A DNA stretch of 64,000 nt from Hevea brasiliensis (taxonomy: Eukaryota > Streptophyta > Magnoliopsida > Malpighiales > Euphorbiaceae), in contig NC_079493.1 of NCBI RefSeq assembly GCF_030052815.1, forward strand, positions 64,446,109 through 64,510,108. Direction: 5' to 3'. Below are positions 36,581 to 49,700 of this stretch, piece by piece. A program made the position numbers and the translations under genes. The stretch's first letter is position 1, and every line of letters starts with the position of its first letter. Under the pieces are notes generated by a model, which saw nothing but the letters and a program-made list of their open reading frames with translations, did no database searches and had not been told where the DNA came from.

Positions 36581-36599
36581 GTACACCTAGAAGTCGAGA

Positions 36600-37735
36600 T
36601 CGTGAATCACCTGTAGCAGGTGATGCTCCAGCTGGAGTATACGCTATACGACAGAAAAGAGACTGAGACTTTTGACATCATTGCCGGTACTTTCTCAATT
36701 GGTAACTAAGATATATATATATGTATTATCTGACCTGGAGTCTGCATACTTTTATGTTAGTGTTAGAACTATATGTTCTATTGTTATTCTTTTACAGGGG
36801 AATAAATTTTGATGCATTAGTGATTGGCCCTTTAAGATAAGGATTGTGATAATAAGTGAAATTAGTTTTGAAAGAGTTTATCGGCGAAAAGTATTTTCTA
36901 ACACACCATAAATTATAAAGCTAATTGGCGAGCCTACTTAATGTAAGGCAAGAGGACGTAAAAGTAAGATGCAGTAATGGAATTGCTCTAGATGAGGGCA
37001 AGGAGGTTACTGTTAGAAATTGCTAATGGATATTGTAATCAGAATAAGATTCGAATATCAGTGAATTCAAAAAGAATAAAAGATAACAAAGTTTGATCTA
37101 TTGGGATGTATCGTAGTAACTATGCAATGTTCTTGATGTTTATACTGTAAGCTGCAGATTACAGTACTGACTTGAGATTATTGTGTAGAGCTACGTACTA
37201 CCCGATAGTATACCCAGATAAGAATAGTTACCAACGGTATCTGTTTTGGTATAGTTATGCCAGGACAGAATTTAATTGTTAGAAATAAGTTTGAAAATCC
37301 TACTTAGGGATCTAAAGCTTAAAAGTTAGAATATCGAAAGGTTATAGTTCAAGATAAAAGAACTAAGTTATAGAATATTGATAGATAAAAAGAGTTATGG
37401 AAGTAGAGATTTGAACAGTTGATTCATATATAACAAAGAACTATTACGAGTGTGAGGAAGACTATGGATTAGAATGGTCAGAGGACCCATGACTGATGAA
37501 TGATTCTAAGATGACCTCAAGGGTCATTCAAGAAGGAACATGAACCGAAATATTAGACAGCACAATAGTAAGAAGAAATTGGTGTTATACAAACAAATCA
37601 AACATTGTATTAGATTGTTAAAAGACTTATACAAATTTGAGAAAAAGAAGGTTATACGATCGTATAGAAAGGAGAAAATAAACGTACGACTATTGTAAGA
37701 TGGATACTGGGTAAAAATTTCGTGGACGAAATTTA
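36600..37735 (+). other. Protease scraps and non-coding internal DNA, array unit 2
   Basis: Same content as 30120-31257: no RT, RNase H or integrase core. The pol tail at 37705-37740 (GKNF, VDEIYLR-like) and polypurine tract are slightly better kept here. Confidence 0.65.
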
Positions 37736-37738
37736 TTT

Positions 37739-37752
37739 AAGGGGGGGAGAAT
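37739..37752 (+). promoter_or_regulatory. Polypurine tract, array unit 2
   Basis: AAGGGGGGGAGAAT directly before the TG of LTR 3. Confidence 0.88.
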
Positions 37753-40079
37753 TGTAACACCCCTATGTTCGGTAGTGCGTTCTGTTGTTCCGGTGACCAG
37801 TGTGGTCCGGACAACTAGGATGGCTAGAGCTACACTTCGATATGAGTGAGGAGACATAAAATAATGAAATACAAGAAAAGGAAATACAAGAAAAACAAAG
37901 GAAAAATAATAGCAAAGAAATGTAACCAAGTTAAGCGAGCCGGGAAACCTAGCGATGGGTGACCGCACCGGGAAGTCACGGCGTGTACCGTTGACTGGCC
38001 CTGGACGGCGGGGAACCCTGGAAAACATTTTTAGGACATAAATAGACCCTTATTGAAGTATAAATCTCATTAGAAAGATTAAAGAAAAATTAAATAATTA
38101 GTACAAAGAAAAGTGAGAAATCGAAAAACAGACAAAATACTTGTTAGAAAAATCTGAATGCCACCGAACAGGCATTGTGGTCATTTGACACCCCGAGTTG
38201 TCTTTTGACCTAAATGTCCATTAAAAATAAATAATATTACACTTAGAAAATGAAATGAAAAATTAATTTGGTGGTACCTAAAGTAAATAGCTAAAATCAT
38301 GGGTTAATGTGGGATTAAGTGAACAATTAGATTATTATATGATTTAAACCTAGTTAGTGGACCACTATAGGATTAATTAAACACTAAATGGGGCTGATGT
38401 AAGTCCACTATCTCCAGCAGCAACTTCATCTTCCCCATTTTCCCATCCAAGCCTAAATGAAGAGGTGAAGAATCCACCATTAACGTTTTCATGCAAGCTC
38501 TCATAACTCTCCATTTTCAACTCCAATCCCTTAAGTGGCTTCATGAAAGTTTGTCTACTCATCACAAGGAAGAGTTTGATACCAAATTTGAGAAGTTTAA
38601 GCAAGGTTTAACAAGCTCCAACCATAAGGTAAGTTAGTGTTTTTGAAGATAGCTTTGTTAAGTTTTGTGTGCATGTTATGGGTGTTGGTTTTATGAAGGA
38701 AAATTTTGAGTTTGAAGAGTTATTGTTGTGTTCATTTTGGACAGCCATGGAGTCATGTATTTGATGAGATATTTGTGCATATATTTGATGAGAAATGGTG
38801 TTGATCATGATGATTTAATAACCTAGTGAATTACTTCATGTTTATATGGTGATTTTGGCACTTGGATGAGAATTGATGAATTGTAGGGCAATGTGGTGTT
38901 GAAGAAGGTTTTCGGCAGCTTGGGGACACTTGAATAAATGTATATATTCATGGAAGTGTTGGCAGAATGTTGACATAGAAGAATTGATGAATGTGTATAT
39001 AAATTAGTAGTGGAAATTATATGTAATGATTAGGTGTATTTATGTACATATATTGCTAAATTTGGACTTTGTGGTTTAGGGTTGTATTTGATGTATTGAG
39101 AATATTTGTATTCTGTCCAAATTGACCATAGTAAGAAGTGATAAATGAATATGGAATGGTATAAAATCAGAATTAGGTATGGGGATTTAAAGTAGAGCAA
39201 GTTAAATGTGTGTTTGAATTGGGGTTTGAAAGGCATATAGAGGGCAGTGTGCAAATAGACCAATAAGTTTAAATGTGTAACCTCAATTGGTATGAGACCA
39301 ATTGGAGGTGAAACTAGGCACAAAATGTGCCAACTTTCATTGAGAAAACATACCAAAATTCTGCTTGCAAGGTGACCTAAGAAAATGACCAATTCGGATT
39401 AGGTACAATTAGGACCTGAAAAATGACCAATTGGGCAGAAGTGAGTGTTTAGGCCATAACTCACTGAAAACAAGTCCAATTGACCTGAAATTTTAACCAT
39501 GAATAGTTAAGACCCATACCTACAAGTCTTATGAAGACACCAAAGCCCAGAAATGACCATAAGCAAGTCAAACAACTTGCACAAGTTCGGGTCCAAAAAC
39601 TGGCCGAACCAGAGTTGACCAAATTGACCTAAAATTGACCTAAATTGGTGCCATTTGACCAGCAGTAGTATAGTGACCATAACTTGGTCTACTTAACTCA
39701 GATTGACCTAAAATTTTGCACCATGGTCCATAAGACCTAGATCTACAAGTTTGTAGTTTTGACCAAACCCAAAACCGAGGGAACTAGGTCGTCGGTTAGG
39801 TCAAACTAGTATCCCGGAATCCAGCAAGTTGCATTAAAATGCACTAAATAAGGAAACGAGTTTGGTAAAACGTACCAACCCTAAAATACTATCGAATATG
39901 ACATATTAATAATGTTAAGACCTAATTTACCTAGAAAACATCGAGGGTCGATATATGGGTTGATTAGGCAATAAAGGTATTCAGTGAATTGTTTATCGAA
40001 CATTATCGTTAGAGACAATTTAATTTAGTACTGAAACACTCCAAATTGTGTTTCTCAGTTACTAAAGACTCAGGGAAAC
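37753..40079 (+). repeat. Array LTR 3, 3'-truncated
   Basis: Matches LTRs 1 and 2 from TGTAACACCCC through 'gactcagggaaa' and then departs at about 40079. About 1.7 kb is missing, including the 46-bp tandem repeat and the 3' terminus, so no right target duplication can be read. Confidence 0.9.
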
Positions 40080-40191
40080 AGATCTGCATTAGTGTCACCT
40101 CAACTCATATAAATGCAATGCATGTTATGCACACAATCTTAATCTATCTATCTATGCCTAGGAACGCCTAAACCGCGCTCGATGCAATAAA
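40080..40191. other. Unassigned 112-bp segment
   Basis: Not LTR A or LTR B; holds a few ATCT repeats. It probably marks a deletion or recombination junction. Confidence 0.5.
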
Positions 40192-43100
40192 TGTAACACC
40201 CCTCACCCGACTACGGATTAACAGAGCAAAGTGTGCTACATTCGGTCTGAGCACCCTATCTTATCTTACTTTATTCCTTTCATATTTTGATCTCGATATA
40301 TTTTAATATTAATAAATTTTTCGACGGAGAAACCAAATGAGTTTCCCCTATTTTATTACCATTGACGTATTTTACTATTTACTGTTTGAAAGTTTCAATA
40401 ATATTTTACAAATAAAATCTCATCAATTATTTTCATAACCATCTCATAATTCACATCTCATTCATATATCTCAATTTCATATTCATTTCCATGCATTATC
40501 TATATATTTCAAATCTGTCTTCGAATCCATACAATCTCATTCATGCTCAAATCACATAAGTAAAATTTTCAAATTTCTTTAATTTACATAATTTCATAAT
40601 TTACATGATATATAAATTAATTACATATGAAAAAGCTAATTTATTAAATTACATTACATTTCTATTAATTACCTGCTCATAATCTACATTATAATACAAT
40701 ATCTAGCATTTTATACTAAATACAAAATATGATCTATAAGGGCCCTATCTACATGCATTGTTGAGGAGGTGACAACCTTGAATACTCCAGCCACTTCGAA
40801 TCTGGACTCCAAAATCTTAGTCAAAGTACTGCGAGAAACAAATCCATTGCGCTAAGCATTCTTTGCTTAGTGGTGCAATAATAGAACAAGAAAATAAAAT
40901 ATACAAATAAAGAAAGAACGAAGCATAATTTGAATATTTAAGAATCAATTTAATTTAATACAAAGTGCCTAATATTAATTATCTTTTGTTCTCATTTGTT
41001 TCGCTTTGAAAGCGTTTAATTCCGAAATTCACAGGGATAATGTACAACATACAGAATTAATAAAAATACTCAGTTTATATTTATATGGCAATAGAAGGTA
41101 CATTTAAAATATTTAGTTAAGTTATACCTATTTTTGCAACTCTTTTATCATTTTACTTAACAATTTTTATGTGGTTTGGATCATTTCATAATTGTAACTA
41201 ATTCTTTTGAAGTCTTATTAACTCATTTATTTGATTTCTAATATTTTTAATTACTAATAGTCTTAATTTATTTTAATAAATTACACTGCCCAAGTAACCT
41301 ATGACAGGCTGACTAAACTGGATAACGGGTCGTTGGCTCTGGACACCGCGGTGCCTCGGGCCGTCATACCATGGAACGCAGAACGTCAACCACGTATGCA
41401 GTCAGCATGGCTAAAAGGCCATGATATCACATAATCGGGCATAAAAACCATGAATACGGGCATAAGAGCCATGAATACGGGCATAGAGCTATGAATATAG
41501 GCATAAAGCCTTTTGCAGTACTGCTAAAACAATACCCTATTGACATGCCAAACTATCCAATCTGATACACATGTCTAGGCAATACAAGGGCACATAATAT
41601 CATTAAATATTAATATATTGTATTTTATGACTTCATTATTTCATGATAAATTTCGATTATAATTCATACATTCATTTGATCATTTATATGATCACAATTC
41701 ACATCAATTATCCTTTTATACCATTGTACTCAAAACATTTTTCTTTTCTCATTTATACATTCAAGAATCTACTCATGTAATTACAATTTTTATATTTCAA
41801 GTTGAGTTATTAATATGTTATGAATTCCATTTGTGATGGGCATATAAGCCCTAATTAATTATTCACGTCAATTTGGTGACTTATTTTTCATGTTTCAAGT
41901 AATCCATAAATATTTCATGGATTTCAAATTTATGGCCTTAATTTCTTTTTAACAATTTTGACTAGGATGCATAGTCCACATTTGTCATACAATTCTATGC
42001 ATTTAAGCTTAGAATTGGTTCTAGGTCTTCATCTTAATTTACTAATCATTTTGATTACTATTCACCTTACTAGTCAACCCAAAATGTTGACCTTTTTATA
42101 CTTAATGGATATATTAATTCTAATTACACCAAGATCCCATATTTTTAGTTTTACATTTGCTAGTATTAATTGCCAATTGCAATTTAAAGTCCCCTAGATG
42201 CATTTCTAATTTCAAATTTTGAATTTTCAAGTTTTGGTGTCACTATTCACCTTATTGGTCAACAAAAATATTGACTTTTGGATAGAAAATAGGTACATTG
42301 GTTTTAACACACCCAACATACCACATTTTGCATTGAAAACTTGTTGGCATTAAGCATTAATACCATTTCTAAACTTAAACCAAGGGAAGCAGAATTTTCA
42401 GTTTTTGAAGCCTAATTTTACTATTCCATTAAGCACTGTTGCAGTGCAAATTTGAGGAAATGATAAACATAAAAGTTGTTCCTTATTTTGTCTACTTGAA
42501 TTTCTTTTTTTAAATCACTCCATTTGGAGTTTTGTAGCTCCAGTTATAGTCCAAAAACCACAGCTGGCCGGATTGGAAAAACTGCAGAATTACCAAATCT
42601 ACAGTACCATGAACAGTGACTGCCACTGTCTTGTTGGATAGGTTCTGGTCATAATTTGGGGTAGGTTTCTTCATGAAAGTTGTTTGTATTTGTCTTAACT
42701 TGTTGCTGTAAAAATTTCAGGTCAATTGACCATATCTACAGTGAGTTATGGCCAAATGAACAGTTACTATTCATTTGGTCATTTCTGCAGTCTTTGTTGC
42801 AGGGTATCCGGATTGGGGCCAACTTTTGGTCCACTTGCTTTGGTCTTTTGGGCATGGTTTCTTCAAAAAAATTGTGCCATTATAAGTCTAGTTTCATGTC
42901 CAATTGGCTAAACACAAATTGGACCTACACAGCCAAAGTTATGGCTGTCTAAATGGGCTGGAAACACAGCCTCATTGCTGATGTCTCTAGCAGCCTTCGC
43001 ATTTCAATTTGCCATACATTAGCTCACTTCAAATTATGATTAACTTGTCTCAAATGGTCACTAATTGACCATTAGAATGTCCATTAATCATTTCATAAGC

Positions 43101-44232
43101 CAAGTCCAATTTTTCACTCCCAAAACCCTAATTTTCCCTTTCAATTCACCCATACACCTAGTTAAGCACTTTCATTCATTCTATATGTGTATATACACCT
43201 TAAACATAATCTCTAATTCATTTTAAGTCCATTAAAACCATCAAAAACACTCCATCATTGTTCCTTAGGGCTGCCGAAATTCATGGTGGACATACACATA
43301 TATTTGGTTCATTTAATTCACAAATTCTTACTCAATTCAAGTCACTAACATGGAAATAAAGAGCTTAAGGTGTATAAGTGCACTAACCTCTTGTAGGGCA
43401 AAATTTTCCAAGCTCAAACTTCACTTTCCTTCCTTTTCTGGGCTGCCAAACACTTCCCAAGAGGTATGGACAAGTTTTAATGAAAGGTGTCTAGGGTTTT
43501 ATAGTGGAAATTCATGGGAAAATGGAAGTGATGCAAGAAATTTTTATGGAGGGCTATGGAAGAGAGGTCACGTTTCGAGGAGGAAGAAGAAGAAGATGAC
43601 CAGAATTTTTGGTCCATTTTGTATCTTTTAAATGTTTTAAGAATGCTTGTTAACTTGTGATTGGTTGGGAGTAAGATAATGACATCATGTGATGTCATTA
43701 TCCCTAATTTTCTTTATTTTTCTTTTCTTTTCTTTTCTACTAACTTTAAATTAATTTTTCATCAAACTTAATTCATATTTTATTTCATAATAATTATTTA
43801 CTCAACTGGACTAGTCGGCCAAAAATCGTCTCTGAAAGCGAAATGACCAAAATGCCCTCCGTTTGGCTTAACGGGTCAAAATTGTCTGTACCGATTGAAA
43901 AATTTTTCTAAATATTTTCTTGGCATTCTAATGCCATAGGAACCTCAATGACCCTTTTCTGGAGTCCCAAAATTATTTTATGAATTTTTCCCTGTCTAGG
44001 GCTCCTCGTTCAGAACCGCAACTTCACTCGTTACCCATTGCTTGGGCACCTACTGCTTAACTTGGTTGTAATTTATTTCAAAAATTTTTCCTAAATTTTT
44101 CTTATTAATATTTGAGTTAATTATGGTTCCTGACTTTAGTTTAAATATTTTTCCGGACATTCTAGCCATCCGGACCGACACCGGTCACCGGAACAGTAGA
44201 ATGTACGGAGTTGCTACCGAGAGGGTGTTACA
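40192..44232 (-). mobile_element. Family B LTR, full length (4.0 kb)
   Basis: On the minus strand it starts TGTAACACCCTCTCGG at 44232 and ends GGGTGAGGGGTGTTACA at 40192. The solo LTR at 46764-50677 is the same family in the opposite orientation, block for block. Flanks differ (ATAAA on the left, ACACT on the right), so no duplication is seen and the insertion has been rearranged. The open frames inside (41958-42197, 42680-42952, 43350-43631) have no recognisable product; 43477-43698 owes its serine run to a (GAA)n tract. Confidence 0.87.
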
Positions 44233-44283
44233 ACACTGATCACCGGAACAGTAGAATGCACTACCGAACATAGGGGTGTTACA
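44233..44283 (-). mobile_element. Orphan 51-bp family A LTR 5' end
   Basis: On the minus strand it reads TGTAACACCCCTATGTTCGG and continues to 'gatcagtgt', matching the first 50 bases of family A LTRs. It sits exactly between the pol of element C and the B LTR. Confidence 0.75.
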
Positions 44284-46763
44284 CATTATCATTAATTTTG
44301 GTCAGCACTTGGAAAGGTCCATCACATCTTGGTTGTAATTTTGATTTCCTTCGAGAGGAAAACCTTTCTTTGCGCAAGTGAACCCATACCCAATCTCTAG
44401 GTTCAACAAATGTAACTTTTTCCCTTCCTTTGTTGATTTGACTAGCATATTTTTCATTTTTCTTTTCAATTTGAAGCTTGGCTTGTTCATGGATTTTCTT
44501 CACCAATTCCACTTTTCTTTTTCCATCTAAACTAGCAAGCTCGTTCACAGGCAAAGGTAAAAGATCTAAAGGAGTTGAAGGATTGAAACCATACACAATT
44601 TCAAAGGGAGAATAGCCAGCAGAAGAATGCACATTTCTATTTTATGCAAATTCAACAAGTGGAATGCAATCTCCCCATGACTTCAAATTTTGCTTAACCA
44701 CAGCACGCAAAAGAGTAGTTAGTGTCCTATTTACTACTTCAGTTTGACCATCGGTTTGTGGGTGAAAAGTGGTGGAAAATAACAACTTGGTGCCCAATTT
44801 TCCCCACAAAACCTTCCAAAAGTGATTAAGGAATTTAACATCCCTATCACTAACTAAACTCTTAGGTATGCCATGCAACCTAACAATATCTCTAAAGAAT
44901 AAATTTGCAACATTTGTCACATCATCAGTTTTATGGCATGGAATAAAATGTGCCATTTTTGAAAACCTATTAACAATAATAAAAATTAAATCATGGCCTT
45001 GTTTAGACCTAAGTAATCCTAACACAAAATCCATAGACAAATGAACCCAAGGATCACTAGGGGTAGGTAAAGGTGTATACAAACCTTATGGCAAAACTCT
45101 AGATTTAGCGTTAGCAAACATAATGCACCTAACACACACTCTTTCAACATCTCTTTTCACATTTGGCCAATAAAAATGTTCCTTTAACACATCTAAAGTT
45201 TTGGCAACACCAAAATGACCCATTAATCCACCAGTATGAGACTCATTCATAAGTAATTCACGCATGGAACTCTTAGGCACACACAATCTATTTTCTCTAA
45301 ACAAATATCCATCATGCCTATAAAACTTCTCAAAAGCATTCTTTTTATAAGCTGCATACACTCTAGCAAAGTCATCATCTTCAGCATATAATTCTTTCAC
45401 ATATTCGAATCCCAATAACTTTGCATCAAAAAGGGCAAGAAGGTTATACCTTCGAGATAAGGCATCAGCCACCACATTTTCTTTCCCATGTTTGTATTGA
45501 ATCACATATGGGAAGGTCTCAAGGAACTCAACCCATTTTGCATGACGCCTACTCAACTTATTTTACCCCTTTATATTCTTCAATAACTCATGATTTGTGT
45601 GGATGACAAATTGCTTTGGCCAAAGATAATGTTGCCACGTTTCCAAGGCACATACCAATGCATACAACTCCTTGTCACATGTAGAATAGTTCAAAGCTGC
45701 TCCATTAAGCTTCTCACTAAAGTATGCTATTGTTCTCTTATCCTGCATTAAAATGGCTCCAATACCTATTCCTGATGCGTCACACTCAATCTCAAAAATC
45801 TTAGAAAAATCAGGTAAATCCAACACAGAGGAACATAACATGTCTTTAATTTTGTGAAAAACATCATCTTGTTTCTGTTCCCAAACAAAATTAACATTCT
45901 TTTTTACAAGATCATTCAATGGTGCTGCAATGGTACTAAAATTCTTAACAAATCTTCTATAGAAACTAGCTAGTCCATGGAAACTATGTACTTTAGATGC
46001 AGACTTTGGAATGGGCCAGTCTTTAATAGCTCTAATTTTTCCATCATCGACTTCAACACCATTAGCACTAATGACAAATCCTAAAAAGACAATATTTTCC
46101 ATGCAAAATGAACATTTCTTCAAGTTAGCATATAATTTTTCCTTTCCTAACACATCGAATACAGCTCTTAAATGATGCATATGTTCATTCATGTCTCTGC
46201 TGTAAACCAATTTATCATCAAAATAAACAACAATAAATTTTCCAATAAAAGCATGCAACACATGATTCATCAATCTCATAAAAGTGCTAGGAGCATTAGT
46301 TACCCAAAAGGCATCACTAACCACTCATATAGTCTATGCTTTATTTTAAACGTAGTCTTCCATTCATCACCTACTTTCATGCGATTTTGATGATATCCGC
46401 TTTTCAAGTCAATTTTGGTAAAAACATGAGCACCACAAAGTTCATCCAATATATCATCCAATCTACGTATAGGGTGGCGATATTTTACAGTGATTTTGTT
46501 GACCGCCCTGCAATCTACACACATACGCTATGTGCCATCTTTCTTTGGTACCAAAAGTGCAGGTATAGCACAAGGGCTCATACTTTCTCTCACATAACCC
46601 TTAGCTAGCAATTCCTCAACTTGCCTTTGTAATTCTTTAGTTTCTTCAGGGTTAGTTCTATAGGCTAGACGGTTCGGAATAACTGCTCCAGATACAAAAT
46701 CAATCTGGTGCTCAATCCCTCGAATAGGTGGTAGTCCAGCCGGCATCTCCTCGGGTAGCACAT
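44284..46763 (-). pseudogene. Pol of element C: RT, RNase H, integrase
   Basis: A Ty3/gypsy pol distinct from F and E. In order (right to left): VPKKDGT then [19 protein letters not shown] (RT, about 46450-46540), LVMPFG, VVYFDD (YxDD box, about 46215-46235), RNase H with [16 protein letters not shown] (about 45740-45790), the [20 protein letters not shown] tether (about 45475-45545), integrase zinc region, MDFVLGL (about 45010), SDRDVKF and [13 protein letters not shown] (about 44735-44880) holding the DDE triad, and a C-terminal LRKERF. It has about four stops and one frame change, several of them single C-to-T or G-to-A changes. Wording resembles CRM/Reina-side chromoviruses rather than Del/Tekay; no chromodomain is left because the frame ends at an LTR fragment. 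Confidence 0.9.
46759..46763. repeat. Target-site duplication CACAT, left copy of solo B LTR
   Basis: Directly before TGTAACACC at 46764; repeated at 50678-50682. Confidence 0.92.
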
Positions 46764-49700
46764 TGTAACACCCTCACTGTAGCAATTACGTACATTTTAC
46801 TGTTTCGGTGACCGGTGTCAGTTTAGATAGCTAGAACGTCCGAAAAAATATTTAGATTAGAGTGAGGAGTCATAAATAACTCAAATAATAATAAGAAAAA
46901 TTAAAGAAAAATTTTAGAAATAAAATACAACCAAGTTAAATGAGCCAGTGCCCTAGCAATGGGTGACCGTATAGGGAAGTATCGGTAAAGACAGTTATCG
47001 ACCCCAGACTTGGGAGAAAATTCATGAAATAATTTTTGGGACTCCAGAGAAGAGTCATTGAAGTTTCTATGGCATTAGAATGCCAAGAAAAGGCTTAGGA
47101 AAAATTTTCAATTGGTACAGACAATTTTAGTCTGTTAAGCCAAACGGAGGGCATTTTGGTAATTTACTCTTCAGAGATGATTTTTGGCCGACTTGTCCAG
47201 TTAAGTAAATAATTATTACGATCTAAAATATGAATAAATATTGCTAAGAGTTAAATTTAAAATGAGTAGAGAAAAGAAGAAAAGAAAATGAAAGAAATAC
47301 CTAATTATGACATCATATGATGTCATTAAGAACCTATCCACTAATCACCATTCAACAAGCTTACATAAAACTAATAAAAAGAGATAAATTGAGACAAAAA
47401 TAAAGAAACAAATCTGTCTTCTTCTCCCTTAAACTAGCCGAACTCCATGAGAGAATGGCTTTCACCATTTTCTTGCAATTTAGCTTCAATTCCTCATGCT
47501 TCTCACCCTAAAAGCTCTAACCACCTTCACTAAAAATTACACCCACACCAAGGAGAAGTGTTTGGCTGCCAAGAAATTTGAAGAAAGTGAAAAAAAATTC
47601 TAAGGTTTCGATAAGCCAAGAGAGTGGTTAAAGAGGTTAGTGCACTACCTATACCCTTTTTCTTTCCTAAGCATGAAAAGCATGCTTGATTAAGTTGAAA
47701 TGGCGTGAAAAGAAAAGAAAACTTGAAATATGTTGAAGTTTCAATTTGTGGCAGCCCTAGGAAGTAAATGAATTTGATGGTTTTGATGATTTTGATTTAG
47801 TTAGTGAAGTTGATTGATGAAGTTTAAGGCATTAGAAATCAAATTGCATGGATGTATGATTGAGATTGAATTTATAGGTTAGGGTTTTGACATAACTTAA
47901 GGTTTTTGTATTATTTCTTGAAATTTGATGACGTTGAGATGATTTAATGACCATTAGAAGTGCCAAATATGTCAAATGAAGTTTGTGGAGTTGGGAGAAT
48001 TGAATTTGGGAGTGTTGATTCTTATGCAGGAAATTTGGACCTTCGAGTCCAATGTATTGTTTGAGTTATAACTAGAGTTATGTTGCTCCAATTGGTGTGA
48101 GGCCAATTGGAGATGAAACCTAGGACAAAATACCCTATTTTTCATGAAGAAACCATGCCCAAATTCTGTCCAAACCTTGACCAATTTACTGTCCCAATCC
48201 GGAAATCTAAACACTTCCTCTAGACAGGTCCAATTAACCTGAAATTTTACCAGAAGAAAAGTTGAGACATAGACCTACAACTTTCATGAAGAACACAAAT
48301 CCAAATTCTGACCATAACCTAGTCAGATTGCCAACCAAACTTAAGTTACCAAATCTAGCAGAACCAAATTGCCCAGAAATTCTGGGTACAGGTCAATCCA
48401 GCCAGTTATGGTAAAATAACCACAACTTGAGCTACAAAACTCCAAATGGAGTGATTCAAAAAAAGAAATGTAACTAGACACAATAAGGAACAACTTTCAT
48501 GAATGCAAATTTGTCAAATTCCTACTGTACAAATGACCAATGAAATAGTAAATTTAGTACTTGAAATTTGAAAATTTAGAATAACATGAAATAAGCTTTG
48601 AAATGGTATTGGCAATCAATACTAATAACTTTAGAATGCAAAATGTGGTATCTTGGTGAACTTAGGTTCAATAAATTTATTATGTATTAAAAAGTCAACA
48701 ATTTGAGTGAATAGTAATGTGAATAGTAATACAAAGACACAAAGTGTAACTAAATTGGTAGAGGAAATTAAGGTATGAAATTTGGAATCCATGAAATGTT
48801 CATGGATTACTTAGAATAGGTAAATGATATTTATACTCCCAACACCAATGGAGTTCATAATATATTAGCAATATAACTTGAAGTATGAAATATAATTTAC
48901 ATGAATAGATTGTTAAATATATAAATGAGATTAAAGTGCCATTTGGGATTTAAGTTTCCATCAAGAGAGAAAGGAAAAATATTTTGAATACAATGGTACA
49001 TGTGAACCATTATTTTGAATTGTGATCAATATGAATAACATAATGAATGAATAAATGAACTATATTAATATATGAATGAGAAATTAGTTCTCATTATTGT
49101 AGAAAGGAAAAGTACTTTGAGTACAATGATATAAAAGGATAATTGATGTGAATTGTGATCATATATATATGATCAAATGAATGTATACATTATAATTGAA
49201 AATTATTATGAAATAATGAAGTCATAAAACACAATATATTGATATTTAATGCTATTATGTGCCCTTGTATTGCCTAGACATGTGTGTCAGATTGGATAGT
49301 TTGACATGCCAATAGGGTATTGTTTTAACAGTACTGTGAAAGGCTTTATACTTGTATTTATAGTTTTATGCCCGTATTCATGGCTTAATACCCGCATTCA
49401 TAGCTTTATGCCAACATTTATGGCTTTTATGCCTGATTATGTGTTATCATAGCTTTTTAGCCATACTGACTGCATACGTGATTGACGTTCTGAGTCCCAT
49501 GGTATGACGGCCTGAGGCACTGCGGTGTCCAGTGCCAACGATCCGTTATCCAGTTTAGTCAGCCTGTCATAGGTTACCTGGGCAGAAAAAAATTATTGAA
49601 ATAAGTTAAAAATATTAGAAACTAAATAAATCAGTGAGAAAAATCTGAAAGGTATTAAACTAGTATTAAGAATTTAATTATTACGAAATGATCCACAACA

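Larger units (their letters stand above)
24731..40079 (+). mobile_element. Tandem LARD-like array: LTR-int-LTR-int-LTR
   Basis: Three family A LTRs (24731-28795, 31270-35272, 37753-40079) separated by two homologous internal regions of about 2.5 kb. Unit lengths are 6539 and 6483 bp. Each complete internal region starts with a tRNA-iMet primer site and ends with a polypurine tract against the next LTR. The LTRs (about 4.0 kb) exceed the internal regions, which hold only gag and protease remnants, as in large retrotransposon derivatives (LARDs). The last LTR is broken at 40079. Unequal crossing-over between LTRs of one element, or recombination of sister copies, would give this structure. Short antisense open frames repeat identically in all three LTRs, so the copies are young. 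Confidence 0.9.

Noticed and set aside
43350..43631. 93-aa frame with 'RRKKKKMTRIFG' and its antisense partner as a small gene
   Set aside because: It lies in a family B LTR and its charged run comes from a GAA repeat seen at the same place in other LTRs (5357, 13659).
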